DNA of 64,000 nucleotides from Mesorhizobium sp. Root102 (lineage in GTDB: Bacteria > Pseudomonadota > Alphaproteobacteria > Rhizobiales > Rhizobiaceae), in the NCBI RefSeq assembly GCF_001425625.1, contig NZ_LMCP01000046.1, positions 228,565 to 292,564 on the forward strand. Reading direction: 5' to 3'. The number at the start of each line of letters is the position of its first letter. The stretch's first letter is position 1. Of this stretch, positions 45,524-53,046 are shown piece by piece. The translations under genes and the position numbers were made by a program. The notes under the pieces are model-generated. The model searched no databases and had not been told where the DNA came from. It saw only the letters and a program-made list of their open reading frames with translations.

Positions 45524-47035
45524 TCAGCCGACCCACCATCCGGTGCGCTGGCCGCGATGAAACTGGATTGTCTTTTCCTCGGTATAATCCTCGACGGCAC
45601 GCTTGCCGAGCTCACGTCCGAGGCCGGACTGCTTGTAGCCTCCGAAAGGCAGCTCGGGATAACCTTCCATGAATGTGTTCACCCAGACGGTCCCCGACCG
45701 CACCCCACGCGCCACCGACATGCAAGTGTCGATGCTGGCGCTCCACACGCCCGCCGACAAACCATAGGGCGTGTTGTTGGCGATGTGCAACGCCTTTTCA
45801 ATCGATTCAAAAGTCAACACCGAGAGCACAGGGCCGAATACTTCCTCGCGCGCTATGGCCATATCCTCGGTGACGCCGCGGATGATGGTGGGATCGAGGT
45901 ATTGGCCGGCACTGGAGGCAAGCTGCTCGCCGCCGCTGTAGACGCTGCTGCCTTGGGTCGCGGCCGCCGCAACGTAACCTGTCACCTTGGCCAAGTGGTC
46001 TGACGAGATCATCGCCCCAACCTTGGTACGGTCATCGAGCGGATCGCCGACTGTCACCCTGGCGGTGAGCGCCTTGACGGCGCTGAGAAACTCGTCGGCG
46101 ATCGCCTCGTGCACGATCAGCCGGCTGCCGGCGTTGCAGCACTCGCCGGCATTGAAGAAGCCGCCGAATACCGCCGCGTCGGCGGCCGCCTCGAGGTCGG
46201 CGTCGGGGAAGACGATCTGGCCGTTCTTGCCGCCGAGCTCCATCGAGACTTTCTTCAGCGTTTGCGCGGCCGAGGCCATCGTCATCTTGCCGACGCGGGT
46301 GGAGCCTGTGAACGACACCATCTCGACCAGGGGGTGGCTGACCATCGGCGCACCGACGTCGGCGCCGAGACCTGCAAGGATGTTGACGACGCCGGCGGGC
46401 AGGCCGGCCTGCATCAGGATATCGCCGAGCACGAAGGTCGAGGCCGAAGTCATTTCGCTCGGCTTGACGACGGCCGTGCAGCCGGCGGCGAGCGCGAAGG
46501 GCAGTTTCTGGCTGACGATCAGGAACGGGAAATTCCACGGCGTGATGATCGAGACGACGCCGATCGGTTCGCGCAGCACGACACCCAGCATGGCATCGCC
46601 GAGATTGGCGTAGGATTCGCCATGCAGCGTGCGGGCAAGCGAGGCGGCATAGCGCCAGATGTCGACCGCGCCGCCGATCTCGCCGCGTGCCTGGGCGATC
46701 GGCTTGCCTGATTCCAGCGCGTCGAGCCGAGCGATGTCTTCCAGCCGCGCCTCGATCAGGTCAGCCGCCTTGAGCAGGAGCGCGGCGCGCTCGGCCGCCT
46801 TCATGCGCGGCCATGGACCCGTCTCGAAAGCCCTGTGGGCGGCCTGCATTGCCGCTTCCACTTCGGCCTCGCCGGCCTGTGCATAGTGCGAGACGGTGAA
46901 GCCGTGACCGGGGCTCTTGCGCGCAAGCGTGCGGCCGTCACGGGCATCGACATGCTTGCCGTCGATCAGCAGCTTGTACGCCTTTGGCGCAGCGGACGCC
47001 TCGGCGGGCATGGAAATCTTGAGTAGTGCGTTCAT
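45524..47035 (-). CDS. Aldehyde dehydrogenase (betaine-aldehyde / aminobutyraldehyde type)
   Basis: A 503-residue ALDH. Motifs are IITPWNFPFLIVSQKLPFAL, FTGSTRVGKMTMASA, MELGGKNGQIVF (Glu) and FFNAGECCNAGSRLIVHE with the catalytic Cys in GECC. The end ELPFGGYKQSGLGRELG is typical. It lies 9 bp from the enoyl-CoA hydratase and 58 bp before the binding protein, inside the LacI-led operon. Confidence 0.93.
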   Translation of the reverse strand: MNALLKISMPAEASAAPKAYKLLIDGKHVDARDGRTLARKSPGHGFTVSHYAQAGEAEVEAAMQAAHRAFETGPWPRMKAAERAALLLKAADLIEARLEDIARLDALESGKPIAQARGEIGGAVDIWRYAASLARTLHGESYANLGDAMLGVVLREPIGVVSIITPWNFPFLIVSQKLPFALAAGCTAVVKPSEMTSASTFVLGDILMQAGLPAGVVNILAGLGADVGAPMVSHPLVEMVSFTGSTRVGKMTMASAAQTLKKVSMELGGKNGQIVFPDADLEAAADAAVFGGFFNAGECCNAGSRLIVHEAIADEFLSAVKALTARVTVGDPLDDRTKVGAMISSDHLAKVTGYVAAAATQGSSVYSGGEQLASSAGQYLDPTIIRGVTEDMAIAREEVFGPVLSVLTFESIEKALHIANNTPYGLSAGVWSASIDTCMSVARGVRSGTVWVNTFMEGYPELPFGGYKQSGLGRELGKRAVEDYTEEKTIQFHRGQRTGWWVG

Positions 47036-47044
47036 GTTTATCCT

Positions 47045-47821
47045 CTAGAATCTCGAAAAGGCCGGCTTCTGCTTGGCCCTGAAAGCACCGACGCCGGCCT
47101 TGAGGTCGCCGGTCATGGCGATGAAGCCGCTGGCGAGCGCTTCAGTAGCGGCGGCACTTTCCTCGCCTTCGGCGACAGCGATCATCAGCTTGGCGGCCTC
47201 CGTTGCCAGCGGCCCGCGCTCGGAGATCTTTTCGGCCCAGGCCTTGGCTTCGTCGTGTGCCTTGCCGGTCTCGACCACCCGGTCGACCACGCCCAAGGCT
47301 AGCGCTTCAGCCGCGAGAAAGATCTCGCCACCCAGCGCCATGCGCCGCACTGTCTGCGCGCCGAAACGGCGCACGGCGCGCTGCGTGCCGGACCAGCCGG
47401 GAACGACGCCGATCGAGGTCTCGGGGAAGCCCAATTTCACTTGTGTTTCCGCCACGCGGAAATCACAAGCCACGGCCAGTTCCAGGCCGCCGCCCAAGGC
47501 GTGGCCGGACAAAACGGCGATGGTCGGCTGCTTGAGCCGCGCCAGCCGGTCGAAGACGCGGTGGCCGTAGCGCACCCACTGCACCTGGAAATCGGCGGCA
47601 CTCATCTGCGCCCAGGCCTCGACATCGCCGCCGGCGCAAAAGCCCTTACCTTCGCCGCGCAGCAGCACGACGCGCACGCCGTCCGCGTCTTCGGCCGCGT
47701 CAAGCGCTGCCTCCAGCGCGCGCAGCATGGGGATGTCGAGCGCGTTGAATTTCTCCGGCCGGCGCAGCGTGACGATGCCGATGGCGCCATCCTGCTCGCA
47801 GGTGACGAGAGGCTCAACCAT
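47045..47821 (-). CDS. Enoyl-CoA hydratase/isomerase family protein
   Basis: A 258-residue crotonase-fold protein. ATG 47821 overlaps the CoA-transferase stop by 8 bp (ATGGTTGA). The oxyanion-hole segments are GKGFCAGGDVEAWAQM and LSGHALGGGLELAVACDFRV, followed by FPETSIGVVPGWSGTQR; the acid pair at the glutamate positions is present. It would hydrate or isomerise a CoA ester made by the CoA-transferase next door. Confidence 0.92.
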   Translation of the reverse strand: MVEPLVTCEQDGAIGIVTLRRPEKFNALDIPMLRALEAALDAAEDADGVRVVLLRGEGKGFCAGGDVEAWAQMSAADFQVQWVRYGHRVFDRLARLKQPTIAVLSGHALGGGLELAVACDFRVAETQVKLGFPETSIGVVPGWSGTQRAVRRFGAQTVRRMALGGEIFLAAEALALGVVDRVVETGKAHDEAKAWAEKISERGPLATEAAKLMIAVAEGEESAAATEALASGFIAMTGDLKAGVGAFRAKQKPAFSRF

Positions 47822-49415
47822 GCGCGCCTCCGAGCGAGGCGCCGCCATTTAGCGACAGGCCGATAGGCTGGTCCAGATAGAGAGCTTCCGGTGTCGTCTT
47901 GAGGTCCTTGGCAACGCCCAACGGAATTTCCGACTGCGCCAGCACGTCGCGCTGCAGGTCAATGCCGGGTGCGAGTTCTGTGACGACCAGGCCCTCCGGC
48001 GTCAGCTTCATCACGCAGCGCTCGGTGACATAGGTGATGTCCTGTCCCTGCGCGACCGCCCGCTTGCCCGAAAACGAGATGTGCTCGACCTCCGCGACCA
48101 CCTTCTTGACCTTGCCCTCCTGGTCGATGCGGATGCCGCCATCGGCCAATGAAAGTTTTGCCCCGGCGTTGAAGAAGCCGGAGAAGACGATCTTCTTTGC
48201 CCGCGCGGTGATGTCGACAAAGCCGCCGGCGCCAGCGGTGACATGCGGACGCGCCGAAAGCTTCGAGACGTTGACCGAGCCGTGGCGGTCGATCTGCAGG
48301 AAGGACAACAGCGAAGCGTCGAAGCCGCCGGCCTGGAAATAGATGAACTGGTGCGGCGATGGCATGAAGGCGTCGGCGTTCGACGAACAGCCGAACTTGA
48401 AGTCGAGCAGCGGCACGCCGCCGACCGCGCCCTGTTCGATCACCCAGGTGACCTTGCCGTGCTGGCCTTCCTCGAGAAGGATGCGCGGAACATTGGCCGA
48501 GATGCCGAAGCCGATGTTTACGGCCATGCCGTCGCGCAACTCCATGGCGACGCGGCGCGCGATCACCTTCTGGACGTTCATCTCGGCGTTGCGGAAGCTC
48601 GACAGCGGCCGGAAGATTTCTCCGGAGATCGCCGGGTCATAGGGTGTCAGCGTCGTCTGCAACTGGTCGGGTGCAACGACGATGTGGTCGACCAGGACGC
48701 CGGGCACGCGCACGTCATGCGGTTTCAGCGTGCCGTTTTCGACGACGCGCTTGACCTGAGCGATGACGACACCGCCATTGTTGCGGGCGGCGAGCGCCTG
48801 TTCGAGGCCACCGAGATAGGCGCCCTCATGCTCATAGGTGAGGTTGCCGCGCTCGTCAGCCGACGTGGCGCGGATGATCGAGACGTGCGGCACGATGGAG
48901 CGGAAATAGAGCCATTCCTCGCCGTCGAACTGCTGCACCGAAACGATCGGCTCGCTGGCGGCTGCGTTCATGGCGCAGCCCTGGTGGCGTGGGTCGGCGA
49001 AGGTGTCGAGGCCGACCTTGGTCAGTACGCCCGGCCGCTTGGCCGCGGCCTCGCGATGCATGTCGAACAGGATGCCGGACGGCACGTTGTAGGCCGCGAC
49101 CGAATTGTCGCCGATCATCTTCCAGATCTGCGGCGGTTCGGAAGAGGAGGGGCCGGACGGATAGGAGCCGCACAAAGTGCGCCTCAGCAGGCCAGGCTTG
49201 GCCAGATGGTCGATACCCCTGATGCCATACATGTCGCCGGCGGCGATCGGATGCAGCGTGGTGATGTTCTTCGGATGGCCTTCTGCGTCGAAGCGTTCGC
49301 CGATCGCGGCCAGCACGGCGTCCGGGCAGCCGAGGCCGCTCGACGACGACACGGATACGACCATGCCGTCCTTGATCAGGCTCGCTGCCCGCGCTGCCGA
49401 AACAACCTTGCTCAA
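47814..49415 (-). CDS. Acyl-CoA:acetate / 3-ketoacid CoA-transferase (fused alpha-beta)
   Basis: A 533-residue family I CoA-transferase with both halves in one chain (YdiF / propionate CoA-transferase type). The catalytic glutamate lies in VIEQGAVGGVP (Glu327) within the ExGxxG motif, and GLGCPDAVLAAIGERF is near the N-terminus. The start overlaps the Gfo/Idh stop by 4 bp. It moves CoA between carboxylates, supplying an activated acid for the hydratase. Confidence 0.92.
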   Translation of the reverse strand: MSKVVSAARAASLIKDGMVVSVSSSSGLGCPDAVLAAIGERFDAEGHPKNITTLHPIAAGDMYGIRGIDHLAKPGLLRRTLCGSYPSGPSSSEPPQIWKMIGDNSVAAYNVPSGILFDMHREAAAKRPGVLTKVGLDTFADPRHQGCAMNAAASEPIVSVQQFDGEEWLYFRSIVPHVSIIRATSADERGNLTYEHEGAYLGGLEQALAARNNGGVVIAQVKRVVENGTLKPHDVRVPGVLVDHIVVAPDQLQTTLTPYDPAISGEIFRPLSSFRNAEMNVQKVIARRVAMELRDGMAVNIGFGISANVPRILLEEGQHGKVTWVIEQGAVGGVPLLDFKFGCSSNADAFMPSPHQFIYFQAGGFDASLLSFLQIDRHGSVNVSKLSARPHVTAGAGGFVDITARAKKIVFSGFFNAGAKLSLADGGIRIDQEGKVKKVVAEVEHISFSGKRAVAQGQDITYVTERCVMKLTPEGLVVTELAPGIDLQRDVLAQSEIPLGVAKDLKTTPEALYLDQPIGLSLNGGASLGGAHG

Positions 49416-50428
49416 TTCATGCTCCCGAGTCTCGGGTCGATCTTGACGGCCTTGCCGGAGCTGCCCGATTGAAGCGCCGCCTCGGCTGATGCCAGCGACC
49501 AGACGCCGTCCTCTCCGGTGGCGGCAGGGTGGCCCTCGCCGCCGATCGCGGCGTGGAACTGATGCACGGATCTTGTGTAGAGATCATCGCGGTCGAAGCT
49601 CAGTTGCTCCTCGCCCTCGGCAGTGCGCAACAGCACCGAACCGTCGGGCTTTTGGGTCATCACATTACTGGCGATCAGCGAGCCTTCCGAACCGTGCACC
49701 TCGAAGCCGGTGCCGGCGAACTTGGTGGTGAAGCCCTCATGCGACTGGGCGATGATGCCCGATTTGAAGCGCCAGATGCACATGGCGCCATCCTCCAGGC
49801 CGCTGCCGGCCATTCCGACCGACTGCGTGAAGCAGGACACCTCTACGGGGTCGTCGTCGAGCACGAAGCGCAGCGTGTCGACATCGTGCACGGTGATGTC
49901 GAGCACGACACCGCCGCCGGCTTCCGGCTTGGTGATGCGCCAGCCCTGCAGGTTTTCAGGCAGATAGACGGAATGGAAGACGCGCGCGGCGATCGGCTTG
50001 CCGATGCGGCCGGCGGCTATCGCCTCGCGCATGGAACGATGGGCGCCGGCGTTGCGCAGATGGTGGTTGGTGCCGAGCACGATGCCGGCTGCCCTGGCGG
50101 CGGTGACCATCTTGCGGGCATCGGCGCTGGTCAGCGCCAGCGGCTTTTCGCACAGCACGTGCTTTCCCGCCTTGGCGGCAGCGAGCGCCTGATCGAGATG
50201 CAATTCGTTGGTGGTCGAGATGTAGACGGCGTCGATGTCGGCGCCGAGCAGGGCATCAAGCGTCGAGACGGCAAGCGGAATATCGTTCTCCCCGGCATAG
50301 GCCATGGCGCGCTCCGGGCTGGAACTCATCACCGCCGCGATCTCGCCATCGCCATGCGCGCGGATGGCGCTGATCATGAACTGTCTGGCGATCGTGCTGG
50401 CGCCGATCAAGCCCCATCTGATGCTCAT
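49412..50428 (-). CDS. Gfo/Idh/MocA-family oxidoreductase
   Basis: A 338-residue NAD(P)-dependent dehydrogenase. The Rossmann start is RWGLIGASTIARQFMISAIR, the family EKP motif HVLCEKPLALTSADARKMV, and the C-terminal beta-sheet domain has GVVLDITVHDVDTLRF. It overlaps the lacI-type regulator by 4 bp. It is the first enzyme of the operon and probably oxidises or epimerises the imported sugar or polyol. Confidence 0.92.
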   Translation of the reverse strand: MSIRWGLIGASTIARQFMISAIRAHGDGEIAAVMSSSPERAMAYAGENDIPLAVSTLDALLGADIDAVYISTTNELHLDQALAAAKAGKHVLCEKPLALTSADARKMVTAARAAGIVLGTNHHLRNAGAHRSMREAIAAGRIGKPIAARVFHSVYLPENLQGWRITKPEAGGGVVLDITVHDVDTLRFVLDDDPVEVSCFTQSVGMAGSGLEDGAMCIWRFKSGIIAQSHEGFTTKFAGTGFEVHGSEGSLIASNVMTQKPDGSVLLRTAEGEEQLSFDRDDLYTRSVHQFHAAIGGEGHPAATGEDGVWSLASAEAALQSGSSGKAVKIDPRLGSMN

Positions 50429-51483
50429 GCCGTGTTCCCCGAACCTGCGGGCCTGTTTCGGGTGCGGCGATCCGGGCCACAGCTTTCCCTGACCACGAGA
50501 TTGACCGCGCCGATATGGTCCTCGGCCCGCGTGGTGCGCGACTGGATCATTTTCAGCATGACATGCGCGGCGCGTTCGCCGAGGCCCGCCGAGTCCACCG
50601 CGACGCTGGTCAGAGCCGGCATGTAGTGCTCGGCCTCCACCACATCGTCGAAGCCGACGACGGCAAAATCAGCTCCCGGCTCAAGCCCGCGCTTGCGCAG
50701 CGCCAGCATGGCGCCAAACGCGACCGCGTCGTTGAAGCACAGAGCCGCGGTCGGCGGTTCAGCCATCGCGAGAGCGGTTTCCAGGCACGAAATGCCGCCT
50801 TTGCGGCTGGTCTCGCCCTCGACGATCAGTATGTCGCGGGCGGCGACGCCAAGCGTCTCGCAGGCCTCACGAAAGCCACCCAGCCGCTCGTGATAGACGA
50901 CGAGATCGGACGAGCCGCCGAAGAAGGCCAGCCGGCGATGCCCCTTGCCGATGAGATGGGCGGCGGCAAGATAGGCGCCGCGATGATTGTCGGGCGCGAT
51001 CACCGGGATACGGCTTTCCGGCAGCCGCCGCATGGCGAAGACGACCGGCACGCCCGCCGTCTCGATCCGCCGGAAGGCGCCCGGCGTCGTACCGCGTGCC
51101 GGCGACACGATGAGGCCGGCGACGCCTTGCTCCATCAGCGATTTCAGCACTTCTTCCTGGCGCACCGGATTTTCCGCGGTGTTGGCGATGAACGGCACGA
51201 TGCCGGCCGACTGGAAGACGCGTTCCATGCCGACCGCCAGTTCCGCGAAAAAGGGATTGGTGAGATCGTTGATGACCATGCCGATGACGTTGGAGTGAGC
51301 CTTGCGCAGATTGGCGGCGCCGCGGTTGTAGACGTAACCGACATCCTCGATCGCCTTGCGAACCTTGCTTGTCGTCTCAGGCCGGATCCGCCCGCTGCCC
51401 TGGAGCACGAGCGATACCGTCGATTTGGACACGCCTGCTTCGCGGGCGATGTCGAATATCGTCGCCTTGGCCCGGCTGGCCAT
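50425..51483 (-). CDS. LacI-family transcriptional regulator
   Basis: A 352-residue regulator. The HTH and hinge read ATIFDIAREAGVSKSTVSLV then LRKAHSNVIGMVINDLTNPF, and the periplasmic-binding-like core follows with an end VNLVVRESCGP. ATG 51483 has GAGAGG upstream; ATG 51507 and TTG 51513 are alternatives. Two TGGAACGTTC(C/T)A palindromes lie between it and the divergent DUF993 gene. It probably represses both sides until the sugar-like inducer is present. Confidence 0.93.
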   Translation of the reverse strand: MASRAKATIFDIAREAGVSKSTVSLVLQGSGRIRPETTSKVRKAIEDVGYVYNRGAANLRKAHSNVIGMVINDLTNPFFAELAVGMERVFQSAGIVPFIANTAENPVRQEEVLKSLMEQGVAGLIVSPARGTTPGAFRRIETAGVPVVFAMRRLPESRIPVIAPDNHRGAYLAAAHLIGKGHRRLAFFGGSSDLVVYHERLGGFREACETLGVAARDILIVEGETSRKGGISCLETALAMAEPPTAALCFNDAVAFGAMLALRKRGLEPGADFAVVGFDDVVEAEHYMPALTSVAVDSAGLGERAAHVMLKMIQSRTTRAEDHIGAVNLVVRESCGPDRRTRNRPAGSGNTA

Positions 51484-51519
51484 CCCTATGCATCCTCTCG
51501 ACTTCATGATCAAAATCTA

Positions 51520-51533
51520 TTGGAACGTTCTAA
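51520..51533. promoter_or_regulatory. LacI-type operator 1
   Basis: TTGGAACGTTCTAA, a near-perfect palindrome centred on ACGT, 37 bp before the regulator start. It matches the site at 51686-51697. Confidence 0.75.
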
Positions 51534-51685
51534 TCACCGGTTCGACGTCGAGTCAACCAGGATTTTTTCCTCGGCCTGAAAGATCGATTGCCCGTACTCA
51601 AATGGCATAAGATGCAAGGCTTTCCCTGTTGCGATGCAGCATTTGCCCGTGAATGAGCTCTGAATCTTAAAGGTTCTTGATTTAT

Positions 51686-51697
51686 TGGAACGTTCCA
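51686..51697. promoter_or_regulatory. LacI-type operator 2
   Basis: TGGAACGTTCCA is a perfect 12-bp palindrome 29-40 bp before the DUF993 gene start and about 165 bp from operator 1, which would allow looping. Confidence 0.8.
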
Positions 51698-51725
51698 TTT
51701 ATAGGCGCGACAAAGGGAGAGATCG

Positions 51726-52880
51726 ATGGACATTTCCTTGCCTAGTGAGGATGGCCGCAGCGCCCGCTACGCGCTTGCCGGCCAGCCGGTGCGGCCGGTG
51801 ATCGGCGCGCGGTTTTCGCGCATCGCCTATGCCGCCGCGCACGTCGTTGCCGATCCGCTTGCGATGACCGATCCGTGGTCCAGGCCGGTGGTCGACTGGG
51901 ACAGGACAATGGCGTTCCGGCACCATCTGTGGCGACTCGGCTTCCGCATCGCCGAGGCGATGGACACCTCCCAGCGCGGCATGGGTTTCGACTGGGCAAA
52001 TGCACAGGAATTGATCCGCCGCTCGATCGCGGAAGCGCGCACCGTCGATGGCGCCGATCTCGCTTCGGGCGCCGGGACAGACCATCTGGCGCCGAGCGCC
52101 GCCAGAACAGTCGACGACGTCATCAAGGCCTATGAAGAGCAGTTTGCTTTCATCGAAGGGCTCGGCGGCAAGACGATCATGATGGCCAGCCGGGCGCTGG
52201 CAGCGGTGGCCAAAGGTCCGGACGACTATATCAGCGTCTATGACCGTATTCTGAGCCAGGCCTCCGGCAAGGTGATCCTGCACTGGCTGGGCGACATGTT
52301 CGATCCGGCGCTCAGGGGCTATTGGGGCAGCAGCGACTTCGAGGCCGCGCTTGACACAGTGGTTGCCATCATCGAACGCCACGCCGGCAAGGTCGAGGGC
52401 ATAAAAATCTCGCTGCTCGATGCCGGCAAGGAGGTCGCACTTAGAGACCGGTTGCCGGACGGCATCGTCATGTTTACCGGCGACGACTTCAACTATCCCG
52501 AACTGATCGCCGGCGACGAGAAAAGACATTCGCATGCACTGCTCGGCATTTTCGACGCCACCGCGCCGGTCGCCAACGCAGCGCTGGCGAAACTGGCCGA
52601 GGGGGACCGCGCCGGCTATGACGCCTTGATGGCGCCAACCGTGCCGCTATCGCGAAAAATCTTCGAGGCACCGACCGAATACTACAAGGCTGGCATCGTC
52701 TTCATGGCCTGGCTGAACGGCCATCAGGACCATTTTGCGATGGTCGGCGGCATGCAGTCGGCGCGCGGCATCCGTCACTATGCCGATGTCTTCCGGCTTG
52801 CCGATCAGGCCGGATTGCTGGCCGATCCGGAACTGGCGGTTGCCAGGATGAAGAGTCTTTGCACTGTCGCGGGCGTTTGA
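51726..52880 (+). CDS. DUF993-family protein (dihydrodipicolinate-synthase-like aldolase superfamily)
   Basis: A 384-residue protein. GGGAGA lies just before ATG 51726. The core TIM-barrel-like features include KVEGIKISLLDAGKEVALRD, with a lysine at the position expected for a Schiff base in class I aldolases, and GIVMFTGDDFNYPELI. This family is found near ABC sugar importers and Gfo/Idh genes in rhizobia, but its reaction is not established to my knowledge. It is divergent from the LacI operon and shares its operators. Confidence 0.86.
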   Translation: MDISLPSEDGRSARYALAGQPVRPVIGARFSRIAYAAAHVVADPLAMTDPWSRPVVDWDRTMAFRHHLWRLGFRIAEAMDTSQRGMGFDWANAQELIRRSIAEARTVDGADLASGAGTDHLAPSAARTVDDVIKAYEEQFAFIEGLGGKTIMMASRALAAVAKGPDDYISVYDRILSQASGKVILHWLGDMFDPALRGYWGSSDFEAALDTVVAIIERHAGKVEGIKISLLDAGKEVALRDRLPDGIVMFTGDDFNYPELIAGDEKRHSHALLGIFDATAPVANAALAKLAEGDRAGYDALMAPTVPLSRKIFEAPTEYYKAGIVFMAWLNGHQDHFAMVGGMQSARGIRHYADVFRLADQAGLLADPELAVARMKSLCTVAGV

Positions 52881-52940
52881 TCTCGGGAAATTGGTTCTCA
52901 TCACTGAGGTGACGGGCCAGGATGGCCGGACGTCCCGTCT

Positions 52941-53046
52941 CTAGAGCAATTCACCGTTTCACGGAAACGGCGAGCCGCTCTAACCCCTTGTTTTAACGCA
53001 ATTCCGGACGGAAAACCGTTTCACACTTTTTCTGGAATTGCTCTAG
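52941..53046. repeat. Dispersed palindromic repeat, copy 2, with 12-bp terminal inverted repeats
   Basis: The 106-bp element begins CTAGAGCAATTC (52941-52952) and ends GAATTGCTCTAG (53035-53046), perfect inverted repeats. The right half repeats most of the element at 35457-35541. The TAG stop codon of the gene at 53043 is supplied by its right terminus. Confidence 0.8.
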
